64,000 nucleotides of DNA from an uncultured Bacteroidales bacterium (GTDB taxonomy: Bacteria > Bacteroidota > Bacteroidia > Bacteroidales > F082): contig CAMHJX010000008.1 in assembly GCA_946185535.1 (NCBI GenBank), forward strand, positions 57,391 through 121,390. The letters are read 5' to 3'. This document shows, one piece after another, positions 8,351 to 17,599 of the stretch. The position numbers were made by a program, and so were the translations under genes. The notes below the pieces were generated by a model. That model was given only the letters and a program-made list of their open reading frames with translations. It did no database searches and was not told the origin of the DNA. How positions within the stretch are numbered: position 1 is the first letter of the stretch; each line of letters begins with the position of its first letter.

Positions 8351-9868
8351 TTATTTCAGATTCACGCCAGCGGCCTTGCGCAAGTTCACGCCAGCCATAA
8401 TGCGGTCGATTTTGGCATCGATGTAGTCCGAATGCGCTTGCAGCCACGCTGTTTGCGCCAAGTCGATGACCGACGACTCCACCACGCCTTCGCGGAAGCC
8501 CGATGTCGCCATGCGAAGGTTTTCGTCGGCATCGTTCAGTTTCTCTTGGGTCAGTTTCAGCCGGGCGTCGGCTTCGCCGAGTTGCTTCTCGCATTGGCGC
8601 ACTTGCAGCATAATCATCTCCTTCGAGTCGTCGTAATTGTATTGCTGGATTTTGGCCTCGGCCTTGGCCATCCGCGTCTTGTTGTAGCCCTCGCCCCAAT
8701 GGAAAATCGGGATTTTGGCCATCACGCCGAAGTTCCACATGCCGCCGAACTCGTTCTGAAAACCGTTGAAGCACGAGGGATTACTCACCACATAGTTGCC
8801 GAAAGCGCCAATCGTGGGCAGGTAATCCGCGCGGGTGACCGCCACCTTCTTGGCGTAGATGTCGTTGGCAATGGCAAGGCATTTCAGTTCAGGGCGATTG
8901 GCCTCCACATCGCTTTCGCTGTAATAAGGATGATCGTTGGTCACCAAAACATCGTCCAGGTTTTCGTCCGCCAAAACGATATTGGCATCCAAAGGCAGGC
9001 CACAAATCTGGCAAAGCAGCATCTTCGACAGTGCGAGGCCGTTTTGCGCCTTCAGCAAGGAGGTTTCCGCCTCGTTCAACTTTACCCGCACCGAAAGTTG
9101 GTCGGAGTGGGTCGCCACGCCTTCGGCCACGAGTTTGTCCATATCCTTCGACAGCGAACGGAGCGTTTCGGCGTAACTTTCAGCCAGTTTCAACTTGTTG
9201 GCGATGGAGACAATTTGCCAATAGGCCTTGTCCGCCGTGACCACCGTCTCCTGCTGCTGCATCTCCAGTTTCGATTCGGCCAATTTCTTCAAATCCTTGG
9301 TAATCATATTGTAAGCCACAATCTTGCCACCTGCAAAAATCGGTTGTTGAATTGTGACCATACCCGCATAGACATTCTTCGTATCGATGTTGAAGGCATC
9401 GGTCACTTGCTGCCCAATTTCATTCAAGGCGTCCTCCACATTGAGACTCATCATATCGGTGACGAGTTTGTTCAAGGTCGGGTCGTGTTGCAGCAAAGCC
9501 CACGAAATCATTGCCGCCGGGTCGTTTTGATACACCGCCAGCAGTTCCTCGCGATAGGCGTCGATTTGTCCCTGCGCCGTCGTCCCGATGCCGTTGAGTG
9601 CAGCCATGTTCTCGTCGCTCAGCAGTTGGAAATTGCGGCTGTTGTGCATATAGGTTCCCGTGGCTTCCACCTTGGGGAGATAGTTGGCGAACGAGGAAAA
9701 ATACTCGTAATTCGCCTTGTTCACTTCCTCCTCGGCCACTTTCAGTTTCTTGTTGTTCTCCAATGCGAGGCGATGGCATTCATCCAAGGTCAGCACCCGC
9801 TGCGCATTCGCTGAAAGGGTTGCCAAGCAAACCATCAGCATCATTTTGATTTTCAATTTGTTATTCAT
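8351..9868 (-). CDS. TolC-family outer-membrane efflux protein
   Basis: The 505-residue product begins with a signal peptide (MNNKLKIKMMLMVCLATLSA, cut after NAQ) and the typical TolC opening RVLTLDECHRLALENNKKLK. Long helices with two repeats follow. The start at 9868 is chosen because it gives a proper signal peptide; an in-frame ATG at 9931 adds only atypical residues. It is the first gene of the export operon, 16 bp before hlyD, and is divergent from an AraC-type regulator. It forms the outer-membrane exit duct. Confidence 0.93.
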   Translation of the reverse strand: MNNKLKIKMMLMVCLATLSANAQRVLTLDECHRLALENNKKLKVAEEEVNKANYEYFSSFANYLPKVEATGTYMHNSRNFQLLSDENMAALNGIGTTAQGQIDAYREELLAVYQNDPAAMISWALLQHDPTLNKLVTDMMSLNVEDALNEIGQQVTDAFNIDTKNVYAGMVTIQQPIFAGGKIVAYNMITKDLKKLAESKLEMQQQETVVTADKAYWQIVSIANKLKLAESYAETLRSLSKDMDKLVAEGVATHSDQLSVRVKLNEAETSLLKAQNGLALSKMLLCQICGLPLDANIVLADENLDDVLVTNDHPYYSESDVEANRPELKCLAIANDIYAKKVAVTRADYLPTIGAFGNYVVSNPSCFNGFQNEFGGMWNFGVMAKIPIFHWGEGYNKTRMAKAEAKIQQYNYDDSKEMIMLQVRQCEKQLGEADARLKLTQEKLNDADENLRMATSGFREGVVESSVIDLAQTAWLQAHSDYIDAKIDRIMAGVNLRKAAGVNLK

Positions 9869-10001
9869 TTCGTTGTTTCGTTTTGTTTGATGACGCAAAG
9901 AAACAGCAACTTTTTCGACCAAAAGCAACACTTTCAGGATTGAAAACTATCTAAAAGTCGAAAAATTCAATATTTTCAATTCAACATACGAAGATTTTGT
10001 C

Positions 10002-10009
10002 TATTTTTG
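10002..10009 (+). promoter_or_regulatory. Bacteroidetes-type -7 box of the araC-like gene
   Basis: TATTTTTG fits the TAnnTTTG consensus and lies 17 bp before the ATG at 10026, so the leader is very short. Confidence 0.6.
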
Positions 10010-10025
10010 TCGAAAATTTCAACGA

Positions 10026-10934
10026 ATGGAAACTCAAACGCTTAATTATTTCAGTTTGACGAGGGCCAAGGACTTCGTCCCGACCGACAACATTATTAAT
10101 ATAGGTGACGATTTCTTTATGGCGGAGCGCACCAACGAGGCCAACTACGACCTGATGCGCCATCCCAGCCGAATTGACGCCTATGTCGTGGTCTTTTGCA
10201 AAAGCGGCAACTTCAAATGCAACATCAATCTGAAAGAATACGAAATCAGCGAAGGGATGATTCTGGTGAACTTGCCGCAAAACATTATCAGTGTGGAGCC
10301 TAAAGAATCCGCCGACAAGCCCACACTAACCCTTATCGGCGTATCGCCCAAGTTTTTGTCCAACTTCAGTTCCGACATCAGCAAGATGCTCAACGAAGCC
10401 ATCACACTGCTGGACGACCCTTGCTTGTATCTTGAGGAAGATGAGCTGTCTATTGTCACAGAATACATACAACTGATTGACAAGCATCTACATTCAGAAT
10501 ACGCCTATGCCCGCGAAAGTGTCAGTCACCTGATTTCATCGGTTTTTTACCTTTTCGGCAGCTTCATCAACCAACGGATTATGAGCCAGAAAGAGGTGGA
10601 AAAACCGGCCTCGACGCGGCACAAGATGGTCTTTGAGCGTTTTTTGGAATTGGTCACGCAGCACCACAACAAGGAGCGCAGCGTGGGCTTCTACGCTGAC
10701 AAACTGTGCATTACGCCGAAATATCTCTCCAAAATCGTGAAGGACACCAGCGGCCTCTCCGCCCCGCAGTGGATCGACCAATATGTCATCCTCGAAGCCA
10801 AGCAACTACTGAAGCACAGCGACCGCTGTGTCAAGGAAATCTCCGACGACCTCAACTTCCCCAACCCGTCGTTTTTCTTCAAATATTTCAAGAAACACAC
10901 GGGGATGACACCAAATCAATATCGGAATAGTTGA
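10026..10934 (+). CDS. AraC-family transcriptional regulator
   Basis: The 302-residue protein has an N-terminal cupin-like ligand domain (about 25-140) and a C-terminal AraC/XylS domain with two helix-turn-helix units. The first is around SVGFYADKLCITPKYLSKIV and the second around CVKEISDDLNFPNPSFFFKY, ending in KKHTGMTPNQYR, the usual family signature. It is divergent from the tolC-hlyD-permease operon and most likely controls it. The inducer is unknown. Confidence 0.93.
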   Translation: METQTLNYFSLTRAKDFVPTDNIINIGDDFFMAERTNEANYDLMRHPSRIDAYVVVFCKSGNFKCNINLKEYEISEGMILVNLPQNIISVEPKESADKPTLTLIGVSPKFLSNFSSDISKMLNEAITLLDDPCLYLEEDELSIVTEYIQLIDKHLHSEYAYARESVSHLISSVFYLFGSFINQRIMSQKEVEKPASTRHKMVFERFLELVTQHHNKERSVGFYADKLCITPKYLSKIVKDTSGLSAPQWIDQYVILEAKQLLKHSDRCVKEISDDLNFPNPSFFFKYFKKHTGMTPNQYRNS

Positions 10935-10949
10935 TTATATCGCTAAAAA

Positions 10950-11708
10950 TCAGCCAAATACCGCCTTGCAGCGACACACTTCCACCTGATTCTTGGTCTC
11001 GCCTTCCGTCTTGACCAAACGCACACAATATTCATTTTCAGCGGTTGGCTCACGATAGAAACGCAACGCATCGCCTTGGTGTGTTTCGGCGACATAGGCA
11101 ATCTCAAAGCGTTTAATCCGATGCTCACGATACCAGGCAATGTTCCACAGGTCCAGCACATGCTCGATGTATTTCACCGAGTTGACATGTCCGTTGATAT
11201 CGATGTCATTGTAATTGATGTCAATCGTCTTGACCAACGTGATGTTTTCCGACATCTTCACGCGACCGCCTTTCTCGATGGGACACGGCTTGTCGGTTTC
11301 AATCCATTTTTTGATGGCACCATCATCGATGGAATAGATGTCGGTAGGTTGGCGCGTCTCCGTATCAATCATGGCCCAGATGGAGCGCCCATAACCGTAT
11401 ACGCGACCCTCTCCATCCGACACGCAGAAGTTACGGCTCGTAAAGAACCGCATCGCACTCTCCACCCAAGTTTCGATGGTGAAGTGTTCGTATTGTGAAG
11501 GCATCTCCGTCACCTCAATGGCCAGACGCGACAGCACCCACGAGCGTTTGATAGTCATCAGGTATTTCATGCCAAAGCCACGGTCGGTGGAATGAAAGTC
11601 GGCGGCATTAAGCTTCTGATTGCCCAAATGTCCCAAAAACATCCGTCCCGAAAAGTCGCAGTGGAACGGCTCTGCCATGAATTCGTATGTTCCGATTTTA
11701 TTCATCAT
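10950..11708 (-). CDS. Acyl-ACP thioesterase, copy A
   Basis: The 252-residue protein is an acyl-[acyl-carrier-protein] thioesterase of the plant FatA/bacterial TE14 type, with two hot-dog folds. It would release fatty acids from ACP in the cytoplasm. The catalytic motif D-x-N-x-H is seen in DIDINGHVN (about residue 170-178). It is about 84 percent identical to copy B at 13387-14142 (39 differences in 250 aligned positions by eye). Its ATG overlaps the stop of the truncated permease by 4 bp, and it converges with the AraC gene. Confidence 0.85.
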   Translation of the reverse strand: MMNKIGTYEFMAEPFHCDFSGRMFLGHLGNQKLNAADFHSTDRGFGMKYLMTIKRSWVLSRLAIEVTEMPSQYEHFTIETWVESAMRFFTSRNFCVSDGEGRVYGYGRSIWAMIDTETRQPTDIYSIDDGAIKKWIETDKPCPIEKGGRVKMSENITLVKTIDINYNDIDINGHVNSVKYIEHVLDLWNIAWYREHRIKRFEIAYVAETHQGDALRFYREPTAENEYCVRLVKTEGETKNQVEVCRCKAVFG

Positions 11709-12361
11709 GTAATCCTCACACGCGGGTCAATAAACCCATAAATGATATCCACCACAATATTGACAATAATCAGCATGACTGCGATGAGCAGCACCGCGCC
11801 CATGATAACGGGAAAGTCGTATTTGTCCAACGCATCGACCACCACCACACCGATGCCTTTCCAGTCGAAGACATACTCCACAAAAACGGCACCCGCCAAC
11901 AAGGAGGCAAACCAGCCTGAGACTGCCGTCACAACGGGGTTCAAGGCATTGCGCAAGGCATGGATGCAAATGACCCGGAAAGGCTTCAAGCCTTTGGCTC
12001 GTGCCGTACGCACATAGTCCATGGACATAGCCTCTAACAAGGAGGTGCGCGTCAACTCGGTCACTACCGCTAGAGGGCGCATCCCTAAGGTCAAGGCTGG
12101 TAAGATGAGGTTGCGTAAACTTAGGAACTCTCCCCTGCCATATTCGTCGACGGTATAGAGGCTGCCCGTCATGCTCAAACCTGTATAGTGTTCCAACAAA
12201 AAGCCGAAAATCCAAGCCATGAGGATGGCGGCGAAGAACGATGGCAGCGACATGCCGATAGTGGTAATGAACAACGTCAACTTATTGAGAAACTTGGTGT
12301 TGATGACAGCGGCCAATATACCAATCACCAGACCCAAAATCATCGCAATGGAGATGGACAT
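11705..12361 (-). pseudogene. Truncated peptide-type ABC permease, copy A
   Basis: This encodes a protein matching residues 139 to the end of the full permease at 14290-15357. Similarity begins exactly at SISIAM; the sequence before it is unrelated. The first 138 residues with the first membrane segments are missing. An ATG happens to sit at the break (12361), so a shortened protein of about 218 residues could be made, but it would lack the N-terminal part needed for a normal DppB/OppB permease. Only about seven amino-acid differences separate it from the intact copy, while silent differences are many. Confidence 0.85.
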
Positions 12362-12405
12362 CCGTTGGCTGCGGCATCTCATGGATGATCAATTAAGCCG
12401 CCAAC

Positions 12406-13365
12406 TTATTTCACCCGAATTTTCCTACCCTTCCAAAGTTTTGTGTTTTTCTTGAATTTGTTGAGCTTGCACAAGATGGAGACCGTGGTATAGTTCTCCA
12501 CCGCAATGGAGGCCAAGGTATCGCCTTTCTTCACCACATAGTACTTCTTCCTCTCCCTGAGCCTAGGATAAACCGCCTCAACGATATTCACGGTAAACTT
12601 CTCATCCATGTCATCGAGGGCAACTTCCAGCAAGTCATTCGACATGGAGTAGGATCTGTTGGCGGGTCTTCCTTTTTGCTTCAAAGAATGGGAAAAAAGC
12701 CAGTCGTAAGTCTGCTTGAGATAAAAAATACGAGCCAGACGGGAATGGTTCACGCCTTCAAGACGGTCATAGAGCAATCGGGTGGTGTCGCCGCATGAGC
12801 GAATGGAGTCGACCACGCGGTCGGAACAGCTCACAGGTACAGCATTATCGGCCGTACCATGGATAATCCAAAGCGGCAAGGTGGAAAGGCTGCACAGCTC
12901 TTTGTCCGATGCCCCGCCACACATCGCCATAGCTGCCGCAACACGGTCAGAATACTGATTCGCGACATCCAAAGCACCATAACCGCCCATGCTCATGCCG
13001 AGCACATAGAAGCGGTTCGTATCCACCTTATAGTGGTCATCAAGCCAGTCGTATAATTTCATCACCCTTTGCGGCTCCCATGCTTGCTGCGCTTGTGGCG
13101 CAACCACGATAGCATTAATGGCGCGACCCTTCATCAGGGCATGGATAGAGCCATAGCGCAGCACCATTTCCAATGAGTCTCCGCTTAGGCTTTTGCCGTG
13201 CAAAAACATCACCAACGGCAACTCATCCACTTCCTTATAATTATCTGGAAGATAGAGCCAAAAGTCGTACCCTTCCTCGACAAAGCCGCGGCAAGCCATC
13301 AACTGCGCCGAGGAAGTCAACGGCAGCATGAGCAGCATTAATGTCAAGAAGAGCAGCTTTTTCAT
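12406..13365 (-). CDS. Alpha/beta hydrolase with C-terminal LysM domain
   Basis: The 319-residue protein has a signal peptide (MKKLLFLTLMLLMLPLTSSA) and an alpha/beta-hydrolase fold of the PHB-depolymerase/feruloyl-esterase type. The nucleophile is S125 in GMSMGG, with D173 in HGTADNAVP and H207 in GVNHSR as likely triad partners. The C-terminus (about 275-318) is a LysM repeat (YYVVKKGDTLASIAVENY), which binds peptidoglycan. A secreted or periplasmic esterase fixed to the wall is likely; the substrate is unknown. It lies between the two permease-thioesterase copies. Confidence 0.85.
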   Translation of the reverse strand: MKKLLFLTLMLLMLPLTSSAQLMACRGFVEEGYDFWLYLPDNYKEVDELPLVMFLHGKSLSGDSLEMVLRYGSIHALMKGRAINAIVVAPQAQQAWEPQRVMKLYDWLDDHYKVDTNRFYVLGMSMGGYGALDVANQYSDRVAAAMAMCGGASDKELCSLSTLPLWIIHGTADNAVPVSCSDRVVDSIRSCGDTTRLLYDRLEGVNHSRLARIFYLKQTYDWLFSHSLKQKGRPANRSYSMSNDLLEVALDDMDEKFTVNIVEAVYPRLRERKKYYVVKKGDTLASIAVENYTTVSILCKLNKFKKNTKLWKGRKIRVK

Positions 13366-13386
13366 GGCGAATCTTCGATAAATGGG

Positions 13387-14142
13387 TTAAATGAAAAGCA
13401 GTTTGCAACGGCATACCTCAACAGCATCCATACTTTCATGACTTGTCTTCACCAAGCGCACACAATATTCATTCTCAGCTGTTTGCTCACGATAGAAATT
13501 CAGTTGGTCGCCTTGGTGTGCCTCGGCGACATAGGCGATTTCGAACCGTTTGAGGCGATGTTCGCGATACCAGGCGATATCCCACAAATCCAATACATGT
13601 TCGATGTATTTTATCGAGTTGACATGCCCATTGATATCAATATCGTTATAGCAGATGTCTAAGGTCTTCACCAATTCAGCATTTTGTTCCATCTTCACAC
13701 GACCTCCTTTTTCAACTGGACAAGGTTTGTCATCCACAATCCATTCTTTAATCGCACCGTTGTCGATGGAATAGATGTCGCACGGCTGGCGTGATTCGGT
13801 ATCAATCATGGCCCAAATGGAACGACAGTAGCCATAGATTTTCCCATTGCCGTCCGATACACAGAAATTACGGCTGGTGAAGAACCTCATGGCGCTTTCC
13901 ACCCAAGTTTCAATCGTAAAATGCTCGTACTGCGCCGGCATCTCATCCATTTCGATGGCAAGCCTCGACAGCACCCACGAGCGTTGGATGGTCATCAAAT
14001 ATTTCATGCCAAAACCACGGTCGGTGGAATGGAAATCGGCGGCATTGAGCATCTGGTTGCCCAAATGGCCCAAAAACATCCTTCCCGAAAAGTCGCAATG
14101 GAAGGGTTCGGCTATGAATTCGTATGTGCCTATTTTATTCAA
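13387..14142 (-). CDS. Acyl-ACP thioesterase, copy B
   Basis: The 251-residue protein has the catalytic motif D169-N171-H173 in DIDINGHVNS, and a conserved EIAYVAEAHQGD segment (about 201-212) where further active-site residues of the family lie. Release of fatty acids from ACP is the expected role. Copy A at 10950-11708 is its diverged duplicate. A 147-bp spacer with repeats separates it from the permease, whereas in copy A the two genes overlap. Confidence 0.85.
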   Translation of the reverse strand: MNKIGTYEFIAEPFHCDFSGRMFLGHLGNQMLNAADFHSTDRGFGMKYLMTIQRSWVLSRLAIEMDEMPAQYEHFTIETWVESAMRFFTSRNFCVSDGNGKIYGYCRSIWAMIDTESRQPCDIYSIDNGAIKEWIVDDKPCPVEKGGRVKMEQNAELVKTLDICYNDIDINGHVNSIKYIEHVLDLWDIAWYREHRLKRFEIAYVAEAHQGDQLNFYREQTAENEYCVRLVKTSHESMDAVEVCRCKLLFI

Positions 14143-14289
14143 GATTAAAAATTTAAGATTTAAGATTCAAGATTCAATATTTAAAAATCCCATCTGTCAA
14201 CTGAACAACTGATAACTGGCTTACTGGACTGCTTCGTTCCTCGCAGTGACGCAAAGCGACAACTGAACAACTGAATAACTGAACAACTG
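14143..14289. repeat. Low-complexity spacer with short direct repeats
   Basis: The spacer holds TTAAGATTTAAGATTCAAGATT-like repeats and then several copies of ACTGAACAACTGA around a CTGCTTCGTTCCTCGCAGTG segment. The corresponding junction in copy A has no spacer, so this looks like a later insertion of small repeats between permease and thioesterase. Confidence 0.6.
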
Positions 14290-15357
14290 CTAACTGATTC
14301 TCACCCTCGGATCAATAATCCCATAAATAATGTCCACCAAAATGTTGACGATGATCAGCATGACTGCGATTAATAACACTGCGCCCATGATGACCGGGAA
14401 ATCGTATTTGTCCAATGCATCCACCACCACCACGCCGATGCCTTTCCAGTCGAAGACATACTCCACGAAGACCGCACCTGCCAACAACGAGGCAAACCAA
14501 CCTGAAACGGCCGTCACCACGGGATTTAAGGCATTGCGCAAGGCATGAACGCAGATGACGCGCCAGGGCTTCAAGCCTTTGGCCCGCGCCGTACGCACAT
14601 AATCCATCGACATGGCTTCTAACAAGGAAGTTCGGGTCAACTCGGTCACCACGGCCAAAGGACGCATACCCAAAGTCAAAGCGGGCAAGATGAGGTTGCG
14701 CAAACTGAGGAACTCTCCCCTGCCGTATTCATCAACTGTGTAAAGGCTACCTGTCATGCTCAAGCCCGTATAATGCTCAAGCAAGAAGCCGAAAATCCAA
14801 GCCATCAAGATGGCGGCAAAGAACGAGGGCAACGACATGCCTATGGTGGTGATGAACAGCGTCAACTTATTGAGGAACTTGGTGTTGATGACAGCTGCTA
14901 AAATGCCGATAATCAAGCCCAAAACCATGGCGATGGAGATGGACACCGCCGCCAACAATAAGGTGTTTGGGAAGGCTTCGCCCAAGATGTCGGAGACCTT
15001 GCGCTTGCTTTGGTACGACATCCGCAGATAAGGACTTTTCAGCACAATGGCTGTCGCACCAATAGTCGCCAACTTGGCATAGTGACCGATCTTGTCAAGC
15101 TTTTGTGTGCCATTGGAGACATCGTAAAAGGAAATCGGGACAAGGTCGTTGAGATAATCGACATACTGTTTCCCAAGGCTTTGGTTCATGCCGAGTTCCT
15201 CGCGGATGGCATTCACCGAGGCTTCGTCGGCACGCTGGCCGAGCATCATCTGGGCAGGGTCGCCGGGCAGGATGTTGAACAGGAAAAACACCAGCGTCGC
15301 AACGCCCCAAAGCACCGCGATACCGTATAGCAATTTCCTAATCACATAAGCACCCAT
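14290..15357 (-). CDS. DppB/OppB-type ABC transporter permease, full copy
   Basis: The 355-residue inner-membrane protein begins with the family signature YVIRKLLYGIAVLWGVATLV and has LPGDP at 30-34, five to six membrane segments and the EAA loop (DYVRTARAKGLKPWRVICVH) that contacts the ATPase. It would import peptides, nickel or similar solutes. A partner permease, ATPase and binding protein are not nearby, so it is an orphan of its system within this window. It starts 4 bp after the DoxX-like gene ends. A truncated relative lies at 11705-12361. Confidence 0.9.
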   Translation of the reverse strand: MGAYVIRKLLYGIAVLWGVATLVFFLFNILPGDPAQMMLGQRADEASVNAIREELGMNQSLGKQYVDYLNDLVPISFYDVSNGTQKLDKIGHYAKLATIGATAIVLKSPYLRMSYQSKRKVSDILGEAFPNTLLLAAVSISIAMVLGLIIGILAAVINTKFLNKLTLFITTIGMSLPSFFAAILMAWIFGFLLEHYTGLSMTGSLYTVDEYGRGEFLSLRNLILPALTLGMRPLAVVTELTRTSLLEAMSMDYVRTARAKGLKPWRVICVHALRNALNPVVTAVSGWFASLLAGAVFVEYVFDWKGIGVVVVDALDKYDFPVIMGAVLLIAVMLIIVNILVDIIYGIIDPRVRIS

Positions 15358-15361
15358 GTCG

Positions 15362-16609
15362 TCACAAAACCTTCAAAACCTTATTGAAATCCACAGCGCT
15401 CCATTTGTCCTTCACCAAGCCGTTATCCAACCATATCAGTCCAGGATTGTAGCGCACTATCGGCTTGATTTCCAGCTCATCGGCATAATACACTTCATAG
15501 AGAAAATCATATTTCTCGCGCAGCTTTTCCACATATTCCGGCTCATTGGCGACCGTCCATATCACAATATAACCTTGGTTTCCAGCGGTTTCCGTGATCG
15601 CCCGAGCCTTCTCCCATTCCTTTTCGGTCACCTTGGATAGGTCGTGCGAGGTGAACATCAGCAGGTTTTCGGTGTTCAAAATGGATTCCGTGACATCATT
15701 GCCGTCCTCATCCAAGGCTGTAAAGCCCAGGTAACTGGCACCGCCTTCCGTCCTTTGGTCGACAAACTCCCATTGCGACATCCACACCGAGTCGTTCCAT
15801 GGATAATTCGGCGAAATGTACTCCTTGGTCTCACCTGTCGCTTTATTTCTGTATATGAGATAGGTACGTGCTTTCTCAGCAGGTTCGGCATTCAACTGCT
15901 TGCCCACCTTCCAGTTCATGAAGTCGATGACAGGCAGATGTCGGTAGTTGTAGATCTCGAATCCCAAGAAAGCCGCGGCAAAGAAACCTCCGATAAGGAG
16001 CTGGGCTATCAATCCAAGCCTGTTTTTCAGTTGCTTGTTGTTGATTATCAACGGTGCAAGCACAGCATCGATGACAAGGTTCTTATAGAATGTCTGCCAA
16101 TTGCTCATCTTGATGGCCGTGCCAAAGCAGCCACAGTCGGGCACGAGGTCGTACAAGGCATCGAAAAGCGTCGTGAAGGTGAAAAACAGCATTAACAAAG
16201 TTGCTCCTAACACCGCCAATCGAGGCAGCACCTTAGTAATCAAGCAAATTCCAACCAAAAACTCGGCCAAAATCATCAACATAGCTAATACCAACGCAAA
16301 GTCGTTCAGCCAGGTCATGCCATAGACGGCAAGGTAGTCGAGCATCTTGTATTTCGTTCCGAGTGGATCGACACCCTTGGTGAAACTGCTGAAAATGAAC
16401 AAGGCACCCACCAACAGACGGCAAATGGTCAAGGCTGCATTGGAGTATTTTTTGCTAAAAATAAAGGAAACCAATAGGTTAAGCAGCAAAATGGCTAAAA
16501 ACCAGATATGGTATTCAGGCAGGAAATAAATTTCCACCGCCGATGCCAAGGCCACCAAAATGCTTAGCCAAGGAATCGTTGTCGTTTTCTTTCTCTTTTT
16601 CATAGTCAT
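15362..16609 (-). CDS. BT_3928-type DoxX-like membrane protein
   Basis: The 415-residue protein has about eight N-terminal membrane segments of the DoxX/MauE kind (for example NAALTICRLLVGALFIFSSF) with a VPDCGCFGTAIKMSNWQTF motif, then a soluble C-terminal part (about 270-415) resembling a thioredoxin-like fold but without a CxxC pair. Members are common in Bacteroidetes next to the DUF1599 gene, as here (20 bp apart). A role in quinone-linked or thiol redox chemistry of the membrane is suspected from the family, not shown. ATG at 16603 is an alternative start. Confidence 0.82.
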   Translation of the reverse strand: MTMKKRKKTTTIPWLSILVALASAVEIYFLPEYHIWFLAILLLNLLVSFIFSKKYSNAALTICRLLVGALFIFSSFTKGVDPLGTKYKMLDYLAVYGMTWLNDFALVLAMLMILAEFLVGICLITKVLPRLAVLGATLLMLFFTFTTLFDALYDLVPDCGCFGTAIKMSNWQTFYKNLVIDAVLAPLIINNKQLKNRLGLIAQLLIGGFFAAAFLGFEIYNYRHLPVIDFMNWKVGKQLNAEPAEKARTYLIYRNKATGETKEYISPNYPWNDSVWMSQWEFVDQRTEGGASYLGFTALDEDGNDVTESILNTENLLMFTSHDLSKVTEKEWEKARAITETAGNQGYIVIWTVANEPEYVEKLREKYDFLYEVYYADELEIKPIVRYNPGLIWLDNGLVKDKWSAVDFNKVLKVL

Positions 16610-16629
16610 TCGAGTATTGGCCGTAGTGT

Positions 16630-17172
16630 TTATTCGCTCATCAGAATCAGCGCAAACACAGCGTAGTTGATCATATCGTAATAGTTGGCGTCAAGTCCCT
16701 CGGAAACAAGCGTTTTTCCACCATGATCCTCAATGCTTTTGGTGCGCAGCACCTTGCTCATAATGAGGTCGGTGATGGAGCTGACGCGCATGTCGCGCCA
16801 TGCCTCATCGTAGTCGTGATTCTTGCGCGTCATCAGTTCGTATGCTTCCGTGGTGACTTTATCGTACAAGGCAGTAGCTTCTTCGGCTGTCAAATCAGGT
16901 TGGTCAACCACACCGAGTTGGAGTTGGATGATGCCCATCGCCGCATAGTTGACAATACCGATGAACTCAGGCTCAATGCCTTCATCTACAAGTTGCTCTG
17001 CGGTCGTTTGCAAGGTTCTGATTCTCTTTACCTTGATAAAAATCTGATCGGTGATGGAAGGCGTTCTCAAAATGCGCCAAGCCGGACCATAGTCCTTCAT
17101 CTTGTCGATAAACAGCTTGCGGCATTGCGCCAAAACAGCATGAAATTGGGTTTTTGTATCTTTTTTTGGCAT
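16630..17172 (-). CDS. DUF1599 protein
   Basis: The 180-residue protein is made of two similar halves: the N-terminal half has DKMKDYGPAWRILRTPSITD and the C-terminal half has RKNHDYDEAWRDMRVSSITD, each followed by an I-x-K-x-x-R segment and a NYAxxxxI helix. This internal duplication is the mark of DUF1599, a family of Bacteroidetes with unknown function, probably all-alpha and possibly MazG/dUTPase-like. It precedes the DoxX-like gene. Confidence 0.85.
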   Translation of the reverse strand: MPKKDTKTQFHAVLAQCRKLFIDKMKDYGPAWRILRTPSITDQIFIKVKRIRTLQTTAEQLVDEGIEPEFIGIVNYAAMGIIQLQLGVVDQPDLTAEEATALYDKVTTEAYELMTRKNHDYDEAWRDMRVSSITDLIMSKVLRTKSIEDHGGKTLVSEGLDANYYDMINYAVFALILMSE

Positions 17173-17185
17173 GATATTACCGTAT

Positions 17186-17449
17186 TCAATTGTAATTCTT
17201 GAAAAGATTATTGTAATAGAGATTCAGTGGGTCGAACATCAAATCCCAGTTTTCGCCCCAAACGAGGTTGCCATATTCTATTTTGTAGTCAAGGAACCGG
17301 ATTGGATCGTAATACTGGTCATATTGTGGGTGGGGACGCTTGATAAAAAACGGCTCAAAATCAACAACATTGCACTTTCCATCAGCAAAAGTGACGCGCA
17401 ACTTGTAATCGCCACAAGGTTCAATTCCAATAACATTGTATGGGTTCAT
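17186..17449 (-). CDS. DUF2442 protein
   Basis: The 87-residue protein starts best at the ATG at 17449 (MNPYNVIGIEP); a longer reading to 17485 adds only unlikely residues. The pattern V-x-F-x-D-G-x-x-x-x-x-D-x-x-P and the late segment NLVWGENWDLMFDPLNLYYN are typical of DUF2442. In other genomes such genes are often paired with DUF4160 in small toxin-antitoxin-like modules; no DUF4160 gene is seen here. It is the last gene before a repeat-rich stretch. Confidence 0.75.
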   Translation of the reverse strand: MNPYNVIGIEPCGDYKLRVTFADGKCNVVDFEPFFIKRPHPQYDQYYDPIRFLDYKIEYGNLVWGENWDLMFDPLNLYYNNLFKNYN

Positions 17450-17599
17450 TTCTTTATATCTTTTTATTGATTTTCTCGCAGACAAGTGGTTCTTTTATTT
17501 AGGCATAAACGCAATGTATTAAATTCGTTTGCAAAAATAAACAAAAACACAAACATTGCCACTGCTTTTGCAAAAACTTGCCCATATTTTGTTCTTCGC

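Noticed and set aside
8303-9814. A 503-codon open frame on the + strand
   Set aside because: It is antisense to the TolC gene and has no recognisable features; the TolC reading has a signal peptide and family motifs.
12406-13365. Idea that the LysM esterase gene is part of the duplicated unit
   Set aside because: Only one copy is present and no remnant of a second is seen beside copy A, so this cannot be supported from the sequence.
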